A stretch of 64,000 nucleotides of DNA from positions 65,160 through 129,159 of the forward strand of contig ML996701.1 in NCBI GenBank assembly GCA_010356995.1. Reading direction: 5' to 3'. The translations under genes were made by a program, and so were the position numbers. This document shows, piece after piece, positions 43,984 through 54,657 of this stretch (position 1 is the stretch's first letter; every line of letters begins with the position of its first letter). The notes below the pieces were generated by a model. The model did not search any database and was not told the origin of the DNA. It saw only the letters and a list, made by a program, of their open reading frames with translations. This stretch comes from Trichodelitschia bisporula (taxonomy: Eukaryota; Ascomycota; Dothideomycetes; Phaeotrichales; Phaeotrichaceae).

Positions 43984-46900
43984 CCCATCACATCGCATCG
44001 CAACTTTTTAGTGCAGCCGACGTCGCCGGCCCACAACTTTATCGGCAGCGGACGTCGCAGGCTCCGCGCGAGCACTGATTGGTCAGCCCCGGCCACGCCA
44101 GCCTTCCGCCGATCAGGCCGCGTCAAGCGTGTCAAGTCGATCACCCGGCGACCGGTTTGAGAAGGATGTGAGAACAGCGCTTTTTTTTTTCGCAGATGCG
44201 GAGAGATATCCGATGAGTTTGTTGACTGATTAGTGTCGTGAGTATCTACGGTACTTAGTTACGGAATCCAGCAGGGATGGGCTGGACGTCGGGGATCCAA
44301 CGTCATCCCTTCATCGTTAGCTTCGTTAGCTTCGTGATATACTTCAAGGCTGCACATCCAACGCGGCCCAAACCCCCAACCCGCGCGATGCCCAAGCCGA
44401 GTGCTTAAAGTGGCAGGCCGCTAGGCCTCCTACGATCACCCATCAGCTTCCAAGGTCCATCCGAAAAGGTCGTGCCACCAAGGTCCGCAAAGACACCAGG
44501 CAGGACGGCCACGACTTTTACAGGCGTCCCTAGCACCTTCCCTCCTCGTCCCCCCAGCCGACGACCCTCCCCCTCCCCCCATCCACGCCTCGGCCCGGGC
44601 CCTCTTACCCCCACGCCCATCAAGAGCCAAAGAGGGAAAGAACGCGCGATTTCCGCCACCCTCGCATAAACGTACCCGACGCCAAACAACCCTCCCCAGT
44701 CCCTTCCGCTAGCTCCTCCCCCAGACCTGTAAAGCCCGGGGAGGTGATAGCGCGCGGCGTTTCCCGCTTCCCCGGCCTAGTATTCAGGACCACATGCCGC
44801 TCCACGCGCCGCAACGTGGGTCCTCGCCGGACGATCCCGGATGGCGCGCAATAGGCGCGGGGAGCGTACGTGGCGTAGCATGGCGGGATGATGGTGTGGC
44901 GGCTTTGGGCTGCGGGGGGCGAGGGGGGGTTTTTGATGGCTGGTTGGGCTGGAGATAGCGATGAGATGGGATGTACTTGCGGGGAAGTTGGTCTGGCATG
45001 GTTAGCGCTCAATTGGTGATGGGGACTGTGGACGTCGTGGTGATGGGTCGCGGCGGCGCGGCGTGAGACCCAAGGCCAGCGGATGGCTTTCGTGGTCCAG
45101 TGACGGGAGACGGGATAGGAGCCGCGGGTGCCGCTGTGGGGAGCGGAGGTTGGCTGGATGGGAGGGAGGTGCTGTGGACTGGAGGGACGCTGGATGGAGG
45201 AGGGGAGCTGGATTGAGGTGCTCCAGAGACGGGCTATCGGAAGGGAGGAGCATCAGATGGGGGAGTGGAAGGCTTGTGCGGCTTCCCTCAGGAACGCAGG
45301 ATGGAGAAGGCAACGGGGATCTCAATGTTTCGGCGACGGGAGAAGGAAAGAATTCCCTTCTTGCAGCCGACATCCGCTCAACGTGCATAGTCGTCCGACC
45401 CCGAATCAGCGCTGCGCGTGGCTGCATGGTTGGACGCGTCGGACAACGTTACTTGCTTCCCGACGAGGTGCCGGAGAGTGGGGAGCGGAACGGGGACAGT
45501 CGATAGTACTGTGGTGGCACTTTGCACGCAACTGCCGGAAGTAGTTTGTAGCGCAGAGCAAAGCAGTACACGCTGGACCGGACTGCTGATTGCTGCCAGA
45601 AAGAATTGCCCCGAGGCAGGCGCATCCCAGATGGTTGGAGCGGCGGCTCTGGGAAGAGGGCTGGTCCTGGGGGTTAAAGAGAGAGGGCGGCGGCCCGGCT
45701 GCGGGCTGCACGCTCTGCAGCTGTGCCCAAAGGGCTAAACCGTGGTGGGCTTCGCTGGACTGAGGGTACCGAGTGACAAAACGGCGTGTGAGGAGCCACG
45801 AGCGTTGGTTCCACCGTGTTCACCTTGCACACTGGCTTGCAGTTGTGCACCACGCAGTCCCGCAGAGCCGTCTCTCTTCTTCTCAGCCGCTGGCGCTAGG
45901 TGGGGATAGGTGCGATTGCGAGTCGGTGGTTCGTCCCATGCAGCCGACATTGAATGAGGAGGTAGATCTCCGTTTCGCGACATCCTCGGCTGATTGGGGG
46001 GGGTACTTATTGTAGAGTATCTACAGAGTACCACAGTATTTCCCGACGGAGTATTTTCCAGAGGTCGAGCAATTGAAGGTATTGCGGTGGTTGAAGCTTG
46101 CTGGCGGAAGAGGGTATATGGCCGTTGGGGTGGTTGCTCATATGTGATATCATTTCGCCTGGGCCTGCTGATGCATGTCATGGAAGGGAGGGAAAGAGCG
46201 ATGCACGGGGGGTAGAGGGATGGAGGGCTAGACCGTTACATACGCTTGCCACGCTGGTACAATACACCTACTTGCCACGCTGGTATACTGTGGTTTGTAC
46301 TTCATAGTGGGAGGAAGTACATGTTGTCCATGAATCTTGCTTCCTTTGCTCCGTAACCGCGTTGTGTTGCGGTGTCGCGTTGTGTCGTCTCTCCGCTGAC
46401 CGGTTCTTGGCCGTTCTGGTAGTTCGAACCGCAGACCGCAGACTGCGAGGCGCAGACCGCAGACCGCAACACGGATAGCAAAGCACATGCCGCTATCCAC
46501 GTGAAGATGCCGACCCGATTGATAACCACCGCACTTACTCGGCCACAAACGGCTCTCGGCGCCACACTTTCCTGCTCCCGCCTCCACCTCCACCAGCAGC
46601 TTTCATCGCTTCCCCCATCTCCGCCGCCCTTCCCTCCGCTCATCCCGACCCCATCTCTCCCCATCTACCCCCTCCACCCCTCCACCTGCACTCCCGCCGC
46701 CACGGGAGGATGCAGGCTGGCCTGCGGCTCTCCCCCCAGTCTATTGGCGCATGTTGGCGTGGCGGCGGGATGGCGGAAGCGTGCACTGACCTATTGGGCC
46801 GACATCATGGCCACCCATTGATGCCCAACCTCAAGCCGGGGGGAGGGGGCGGTCTCCAAGCGGCTGGGGATGCCCGCAGGGACCTCACAGCCAAACGGCA

Positions 46901-48935
46901 CAAGCGATCACCACACAAGAGGCCGTCAGCCTCTCGCACACTTCCCCCGTATCACCTTTGTTGAGAAAAGTACGAATGGAATGTGGATAAGGTAATACGA
47001 TGCAGGACGAGCGACAGAAAGAAGGTGAGCGAATAAGTTTTTGCGTGGCAATTCACTGCGTCCCAACTGCAACGCTGCAGAGAGCCCAACGCGGCCAACA
47101 GCGGAATAGATTTGCCTGATGGAAAAGCAGGTGGTGTGGTTAGAATAAAACTTACGACGACCACTGCATTTTCCCGCTTCTATTCGTCTTATGTCGTGCT
47201 GAATCCGCTCTGTGTTGCTCCTTCTTGCTCTTCTGCTTCTTCAACTCTTCAGTTTTGTATCTGATCATCGACGCATTCCTGCCAGGGAAGCACCTCGCCC
47301 TGATACCCACATCACTGTGCAGGCGCGCCGTCATCCGCCGGTTCACACGTCCTAAAACACGCTCGTCAGTTGTTCAAGTCGGTAAGTGCGTGCCATCATC
47401 AGCCTGCAGGTCGCGGGCATTGCTGGGATCCCGGGGTCTCTCTTGCTTGCAGCAGCCGTCTGTCCGGACTTGCGTCAAAGCGGATTCACGGCTCACGCCT
47501 CTTCCCCCACACGACTCCACTCCACAAGACGTGCCACACAGACACGGGCTGCTGCAACGCGCAACTCATTGACTTGTTGAGAGCTGACAATTTTTTTTGG
47601 GAAGCGGTTCCAGTCCTTCGAGTCGGAGAAAGAAGCGGACACGCAGGAAAGAAAAGCAGCCCACCCCCTCATCCTCCTTGAGCCTCAAAAGCCCCGCCTC
47701 CACAACTTTTGAGCTGTCCTGCGTCCCCTTGGTTCTTCTTGTCGTTTTGCATCGAGCCCGCCGGCAGCCGAAAAGAGCAAGCCGACCTGCATCCGCATTC
47801 CTTACTGGCTCGCCGACAGCCGTTCGCTCTCGACCGCGGCGAAAGTGGCACATGACAGTTGGGCCAGCTGAAAGCCTACCGCACAGACTTGCCTGCCTAG
47901 CTGACAACCTTTGAGAGACGAAGACCAGCAACCGCTTGTCTGCCTAGGTTGTCCTCTATCATCTTCTTCGCGGCCGCCTCTGTTCTGTTGCAACCTCTTG
48001 CAATTCATCTCTTGCCAGAAGCTGCAACTTTATTCCCTTTAAGTCTTGCCTACATTACACTCCATACGTCGGAGCAGCAGTACTTGGACCTACTAGCAAC
48101 AACCGTTGCAGGGAAGAAAAAGAAACCAGGATCCCAAATCCATCCACCACCATCTTGAGGAGAGGCCTGTTCTCTTTCTTCAGTTCTGTTCCACATCCAT
48201 ATCCACGGACTTTTCCAGTCAAACCCCCAGTCAGAAAGGAAAAAAAGGGAAGAAAGGTGTTACTACCCCCAAGTCCAGGCTCTAGGAAAACGAGAGAGGA
48301 AAGGAAGCCAACCAACCCCACCTAGATCATCATCATCCACACCTGTCCAGGACGCCGGATCATCCATCCCCAGTCCACTGACCCCGGTATAACTCCCTGG
48401 CTCCCCCCGGTCTTTTCACTCCTCTCCTCTGGAAGGAGCTACTCGTCCACCTCCGCCTGCTTTCACCTTCCCCTCCTCTCCTTCCCCCCCCCCACCCCAC
48501 TCACTCACACATTCCCATCAAGCCGCACCCCTCCTTCCGCCTTCACCCTCCCAATCTGTATCGTCTCCCGCATTCCGCCTCTTCTCATCAACCACCCCTC
48601 CCCCACCTAACAACGTCGACCACAAACTAACCGCCCACTCTCTGGTTCTTGTTGTTTGTTTGCCCTGGACACTCTTCATTACACAGTTACAACCCCACTC
48701 TCCTAAAGACCCCTGATCGGAAGCTTGCCTGGATTGGTCTGACCTTCCATCACCCCCCCCCCCCCCCTCCCTCCCCTCCCTCCCCCCACCACCCTAGGAC
48801 CACGTTAGATTCAGCCGAGGAGTCTTTCCTGTTCTCTTTTGTTCCTCTTGAACCCGGCTTTTCGTCATTTCTGCATCTGTCCTCACTTCAAAAGTATTCT
48901 TCCTCTGTCACCTTGCTTTTGTTCGTCCATATGAG
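43984..48935. other. Long gene-poor stretch, right end is the RfeG-like leader
   Basis: About 5 kb. Minus-strand open frames at 45427-45002, 45012-44620 and 44689-44405 are Pro/Ser- or Gly-rich without a known domain; I could not build a convincing spliced gene. Short repeats include GCAGACC units near 46430-46470 and CTTGCCACGCTGGTA twice (46247, 46272). From about 47.2 kb the plus strand becomes pyrimidine-rich and contains a good donor (GTAAGTGCG near 47381) and a C15 tract (48753-48767). This looks like a long leader, perhaps with a 5'UTR intron. Confidence 0.45.
48753..48767 (+). repeat. Poly-C tract, 15 bases, within a CCTCC-rich leader
   Basis: C15 followed by TCCCTCCCCTCCC, about 170 bp upstream of the RfeG-like start codon. 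Confidence 0.9.
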
Positions 48936-49893
48936 ATGGCTTCCGCTGGCCCCAACTACAGGTGGTGGATTCCCGCAGAAGGTATCCATCGTCAGGTCAT
49001 TCAAGCAGATATCCAGCGCTACCTCGGTCCTGAGGCGTGCATGAGGCCCGGTACCAATAACGATGTGCGCAAAGCCTGTTGTCACTGGAAGAAATGGAAC
49101 GTTGCTAACACTGATCAAAGGGCACGCCTGGCTATTGGATATCCGCACTGCGCACCTTCACACCAGTAAGCTTTACTCCCACAACGGGTGGTGCCGCAGA
49201 GAACATTGTGCTGATTCCCGCAGACCATGATTGAGGATCTGAAGGCTGACTCGGCCAACTTTGCGAATATTGAGAGATCTGGCGCTAGAGGTAGCCCTTA
49301 CTTTGATGACTGGCGGCAATCCCACAGTCCTGACATCTTTCCAGTAAGATATGAAGAGAGTCAAGTGCACACCTCTCGTCAATACTACGGCCCATCGGGC
49401 GGTGATGCGGCCTACCAGTACCCCGAGCCTGTGGCTCCGGCGGCGACGACTTCGCACTATCAGCAAAGCGCTCAAGGTGCAACCGCCTACCCTCAAGATT
49501 ATTACAGCAGACAGGGTGGTGGGTATCCAACGACTCAAGCGCGAGCTCCGCAGGTGTACACACATGCGCCTGGCGCACCTCCGCCGTCCGGCTACCCGGG
49601 GGGGTATTATGACCCTCGGCAAGCACAAGCAGCGACACCGAGGTACCAGGGCAATAATGGATACCAGACAGCTGTCCCACCGCCAGCACCCCCTAGGTAT
49701 TATGGACGTCCGCACCGGAGGCATTTGGTTTACTGACTCCCGGTTAGTGCGCCGACTGCCCAGCAGGCAGCACCAGCCCCCGCCGGTTACTATCTGGCAA
49801 ATGACGGCCGCTGTAAGTATAGCCGGATCACCTGCTGCTGTTGCTGCGAAAGAGCCATGTTCTGACAAGGATCCAGACTATCCCAACAACTGA
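48936..49893 (+). CDS. rfeG: RfeG-like regulatory protein
   Basis: Five exons: 48936-49064, 49121-49165, 49224-49696, 49748-49812 and 49877-49893; 242 aa. The splicing restores NYRWWIPAEGIHRQVIQADI and QRYLGPEACMRPG, then GTPGYWISALRTFTP and TMIEDLKADSANF. I recall this N-terminal signature from proteins annotated as transcription factor RfeG in Aspergillus relatives. The rest is low-complexity, rich in Tyr, Pro, Gln, Gly and Ala (AYQYPEPVAPAATT, YPGGYYDPRQAQ), ending GYYLANDGRYYPNN. No classical DNA-binding domain is visible, so 'transcription factor' is an annotation by name. The last exon carries only the final five residues and stop. Intron branch sites GCTAACAC, TTTACTGAC and TTCTGACA are clear for three of four introns. 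The long leader fits a regulatory gene. Confidence 0.82.
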
Positions 49894-50921
49894 CACTGAC
49901 GTCATTGCTTCCGAAATGCCCCCACCATGGATGGATCCAGTCACGGCTTTTTTTCTCTCCGGGTCTTGTTCCACCATGTCGTTCCGTCATTGCTCTCCAA
50001 AGGACTTCAGGCCGTTTTGTCCGTTTGGCCTCATTATACCCCAAGGTTTTGCGTCCCAACTGGAATTGGATCCGCGGACTTGAATCTGAGGTACCCGGAT
50101 CGGAAACCTGAGCCCTAATGTTTCCTGTGTCCGGTGAGAGGCATCATTCCCAGAGGAGTCCCAGTTTTTCCAGATTCTTCCCACTCAGTCAATTGCCCTT
50201 GGTGAGAAGGAAAGCATCCTATGGACCAAGACCACGTGCCTGGAATTTCCATCGTTGCATCAACTTGCGCATTTCAAAGCTTATCCAGCTGGCCCGGATT
50301 GTTTGATTTTTTCCCGTCCACGCATTGTCCGCCCGCATTTTTTCCACGGCCCACCACTTGGACTGGAGCGCCATTTTCCCATTGGATTGTTTGTTTACTT
50401 GAGAGATCCGAGCGTGTTGCGTAGGTTTGCAGCCCTGCATTAGATTGAGGCTTCTGTTTGCCATTGCAACGGCGCAAAGCGGAGTTTTCGTGTGTTTGGA
50501 AGCATGCACCGAGCAGCCGCATCCGCAGCTGCAGGCGAGGCACTCAGTGAAAGAAGCCGAGATTCGCCTTTATTTAATCTCCGCGTACCGCAAATGTACA
50601 TACTTGGCGCTTGGGGCGGCTACCTCGTGACACCTTTTTTTGGGCGGAGCGTGAGATAGCGTGCCGGGGGGGGGGCGCGGCGCGTGAGTGTGGGAGAAGC
50701 GTTGCCGTGACGTTGGAGTAGCAACGGAGAAGCGAGAGAATTCAAACGTAGTACTGCGGATACGTTCCCGTCCCTTTGTTTTTTTTGCCAGGGCTTACTC
50801 ACTTCGTGCTGATGCTTCTGGGCTGCACATCGTTGTCCCCTTCTGTTCTTCTCGCCTCTCGGTCATTGGCCACTCCCACCTGCATGGATCACATATCTAC
50901 ACCATCCAACGTCTAATTCCA

Positions 50922-50935
50922 CCCCCCCCCCCCCC
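50922..50935 (+). repeat. Poly-C tract, 14 bases
   Basis: Pure C run in intergenic sequence. Confidence 0.9.
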
Positions 50936-51504
50936 AGGGGATCCTACGCTCTAGCCCAAACGGATCATTTCCCCTTAAGGCAAACCCGCTATAGCCTATC
51001 TCTCCGCGCCCTCCGTGCGCAGCGCGCGTCATATCCTCACCGTAGAGCGTGCCACATCACCCGCGGCTCGGAAGTCAACCGAGGGCACGTGGAGCGGCGG
51101 GCGCGCGCGCGCGCTGTCTTTTTTGCTGGGCGTACTGGGGTAAGGCGGTCCGGGACGTTCCTGGCGCGATTGCGAGAGCGGGATGCACGACCGGGGAGTG
51201 TCGCGGGTTGAGTACGGCACGTGGGGGGCGAGCATCGCGGGTGACTGGGGGATGGGGGGGAGGAGAGGGGAGGGGAGTTGCCGTAGCTGTCGGTAGTCTG
51301 GTCGGCATGTGGCAGAGGCTGGACGTTGGGGGCGGAGGTGGAGGAGGGTGGGTGAGGCGCTCGCTCGCGTGGCCTGGAGTTGGTCTAGTCTGGTCTCGAT
51401 CTCGATGGGAGGTGGCATCACAGCGAGCCTGGCCTGCCCTGCCCGGCGTCATCGTGCAGTGGCCTGGGGAAGGGCTGGGCGGAGGCCGGGCCCGGTGCCT
51501 GGGG

Positions 51505-51530
51505 TGCGGTGCGGTGCGGTGCGGTGCGGA
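51505..51530 (+). repeat. (GGTGC)n pentanucleotide repeat, about 5 copies
   Basis: The reverse complement of the GCACC repeat near 38.1 kb. Confidence 0.85.
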
Positions 51531-52839
51531 GAGTGAGTGCTGAATCGCGTTTAGGCGAAACTTGACAGGCGGGCGGCCCCTCCGAGCGCTTGCCTGTCAC
51601 TGGGGGAAAACTGTCACTGGGGGAAGACTGTCATCGGGGATGGTCTGGGCTTTGGGTGTTTCCGGACTGCTTTGTTGCTGTTTCGTTTCGAAAGCTGGAC
51701 CGGGCGTTTTGGCCGCCTTGGGTGACATTGGGCCTTGGTTGCTGCGCTCCGGACGCGCATCCGCGGCTCGGTGGGTGGCTCGGGGGCAATATGTGCGGTA
51801 CTATGGGGCGCGACGAGTAGGGTGGGGGGTAGAGTGTGTGTATATCGGACCGTGGTGGATGTGAGGCTGGAGAAATTGAGATGAGACGGGATGAGTGGTT
51901 GGTTGCGTTGTTGCGATCGTGGAGTGGTCTGGAAGGGGGTGGAAGGTCACGTTGTGCTACGGGGGGGAGGGTGGGGCTGTATGCGGGGTTCTGGGGTTTG
52001 CGGGGGGGCTGGAGGGAGATGGGAGATGGACTGGGGAGGCTGGAGGAAGTTGAGGGCGTGCTTGCGGGGGATGTTGGTCGCGTTTGGGAGATGTCGTCGT
52101 CTGGGAAGGCTGGGACACGTGCGGGGGCTTGGCGGGTGACGTCGAGGTAGACTTTTTTTCGGACGGCCCGGAGACGACATGTCGTCCTTGCATCTCGATA
52201 TGTTCGGGTTTTGACCAACCGCGTTTTCGCTGTGTCGAGTCTGCTATATGATTGTCCAGCATTATGTGTGGGTTCGTCTAATGTACTCATCTTTACCTTC
52301 AAAGCTATCTTATTCAGGATCGTGGCATACCGTCTCTGCCTAGACTTGACACTTTCCGCTGGCATGAGGCATTCCGAATTGCACGCACGGAACTCCCCGC
52401 CGACAGATGGCTCTCGAAAGTTTCTGGACTGACGCTGGACAGCTGTCATGCCTGCGCAGCGTGTGGATATCCGCTTCGAAGTAAGTTCGGTGAAAGCTGT
52501 GAAAATCATACCCTTCAAACGTTACTGGATAGATACTGAGCTTATCACAGGTTCTAAGTACTCCTGACGTCGTACAGAAACTTGGAGCATGACAGACATG
52601 GCGCATATCAACTAGAGTCTAAAGCGGCCTGTCGCTTTGGCCAATTCTGCTCACATGCTCGACCATGGGTTGCTTTAGAGTATCGTCAATATGTGATACA
52701 GTAACGTCTGCCGCACGGATGAGAAGAATTGATCTCGCGTCGTGCATGTCTGCTCGCGGGATGAGGCTAAAGGTTTATTCAACCCTCTAATACGTATATG
52801 ATGGATGCTGAAGATATGTAGCTCAGTCTTCGAAGGCCA

Positions 52840-53680
52840 ATAAGATGTACGGCAATACGGAGGGCAAGGAGGTTTCCTCGGACGATAAGATCAAGGAGGC
52901 TTTACCAACTCATCGTAAGCATATAAGGACCAATAGACGACGAGTAGTGCCAGCGCATCGATAAACATTCGGGAGAGTTGGACGACTAGGAGTCAAGACG
53001 ACAAATTCTCAGACGACAATACCGCTGGCTCCTCATCGACTGACTCGTCGTCGTCCGACTCCCCCGATTGTTTTTCGGCGTCCTGGCACTACTCGTCTTC
53101 TCTAGGCCCTTCATGCTTGCGGCGAATTGACAACGCCTCATTATCGAGGTCCCAGGAACCTCTTTGTCCACCTTATTACCACGCGTCTTGAAGCCGTGGA
53201 ATGCAATCTCGACGTTTCGCCTCTATCCACGCCCGGCAGCATCTTGCAGTGGCAGCAGCTGGTTTGGTATTCACCGTCAGCCCCAAGGTAGTGGAGGTCC
53301 CATTTAGGCCGTTGGGAAGGTGGTCCGGAAGCGTGACGCCCACGCACGCTCACTTGCGCCAGGATCCGAGACGGAGAAGGCGGCGATGAGGAAGGCGATC
53401 AAGACCCTAACGAACAAACTTGCTAAGCCGGAGACAGGCAATGAGGTAGCAAAAGTGAGCAGTGCCCAGTTGGCAGAGAAAGTGAGGGATTGAGAGGCTA
53501 CTCCTGACGTTGCTTTCAAGATGAGCGACTCGAGTGCGAAGTATATCGGGAAACCCCACGGCAATGTGGAGCATCCGAAAGTGCCAGTGCCAGCAGGCCA
53601 CTTACTTCACACCAAAGGGTACCGTTCTTCCTCGGGCTCCGGAGATCAAATGCATAGATCGTTTATTCTATGAGCACCTG
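52840..53680 (+). pseudogene. Decayed coding-like segment, family unknown
   Basis: Several stretches read like protein with balanced composition but are interrupted and do not make a gene. Examples are MYGNTEGKEVSSDDKIKEAL (52843 on), an Asp/Ser-rich stretch near 53000-53060 (DDKFSDDNTAGSSSTDSSSS), and a Lys-rich helix-like stretch near 53385-53490 (AIKTLTNKLAKPETGNEVAK). They lie on one strand in one region next to a repeat copy. I do not recognise the family; it may be a broken host gene or an old mobile element, apparently with several breaks. Confidence 0.4.
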
Positions 53681-54207
53681 TTGTCCATCGCCTGCTGCTC
53701 GACTTTGTTGAACCATGAATTGCCTTCGCTGGTGTGATTTAGACTTCCACGAACCAACCGAGATCTCCCTCCTCGGATCTCCGCGTAATCAGAGATGCGC
53801 CGTGGACATCCAGCGCGTCTTTGATAATCCCGTGCCACCCGCAAGTATGCCCCTTGCCAAATTACCATCCAGCGCGGGAAGAATCGAATCCGCACCACAT
53901 CCCGAACCATCCCATCTGCTCAGCCTATTCCGCTGCCATAACTACAACATCAACTCCTCCCTCCATACCAAAAAGCCCATTGAACGATCCCGTCTCACCT
54001 CGGGAAGATCCCCGTCTCACCCCGGGAAGACCCCCGACACCCCCCTATTTAGCCATCCGTGATCATAGCACACCAGCTTTGCACTTTTCACCTCGGGCCT
54101 GGATCTCTTACCACTACTACGGCCGACATCGCACTGCGGGTGGCACTTGGAACAGTGATAGGTGAGCCAGAGGGTCACAGACGGTGTGTGGAAGGCATAT
54201 CCCGGGT

Positions 54208-54421
54208 TGATATAGACATGAGGCAGGAGCATTGTTATGTCAGGAGGGACCATACTTCTCTGAGGAGGAACATGATGTAATGTACACACGATGGGAGGAA
54301 GGAACATCGGGGACATTGTGTATCTATTCTCAAGCGTCTCTCGACTCTCGTCTTTCATTTGTCATATCAACTCCTCAGTTGACACTGTAGCCTTTTGCAC
54401 GTGTCAAGCCTATGCTTCCAT
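54208..54421 (+). repeat. Dispersed repeat family, copy 4
   Basis: Fullest plus-strand copy: TGATATAGACATG, GGAGCATTGTTATGTCAGGA, ACATGATGTAATGTAC, GGAGGAAGGAACATCGGGGA, CATTGTGTAT, the hairpin arm GTCTCTCGACTCTC, TCGTCTTTCATT, CTCAGTTGACAC and GCACGTGTCAAG. Non-coding. It resembles a regulatory end-repeat (TATA-like GTGTAT then a hairpin), so a solo LTR is one option and a MITE another. Old. Confidence 0.68.
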
Positions 54422-54657
54422 TACGGGCGAAGACTCTGTGCGGTGCGGGAAGGGCATCAGATTTGGGTAAGGGCGCTGAAGAAGGGGAACCGATGTCGTC
54501 TTCCGGTGAGGAACGCTGCTGTCTTCAGGGCTCCGTACACCCGCCACAACAGAACACAACCGTCTCCGTTTTTCAAGCAGGGTCATTCGCAAGATTCACA
54601 GTTGAAGAACCGTTCGGCATTACACATGCACACATTACGCCCGCCGCTGGCAGCAGC

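Larger units (their letters stand above)
49894..54657. other. Gene-poor stretch between RfeG-like and the amino-acid permease
   Basis: About 4.8 kb. It contains C14 (50922-50935) and G10 (50666-50675) runs, a G-rich region (51235-51290), the (GGTGC)n repeat (51505-51530), decayed coding-like sequence (52840-53680) and dispersed repeat copy 4 (54208-54421). A 295-codon minus frame at 52518-51631 has no recognisable domain and lies opposite G-rich sequence that lacks stops by composition. Confidence 0.45.

Noticed and set aside
44405-45427. Three neighbouring minus-strand open frames that might be exons of one gene
   Set aside because: No convincing donor/acceptor pairs join them, and composition is Pro/Ser- or Gly-rich as expected from GC-rich non-coding DNA. 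Left as unassigned.
51631-52518. 295-codon minus frame
   Set aside because: It runs opposite G-rich sequence that lacks stop codons by composition. No domain, low complexity, and no supporting splice structure.
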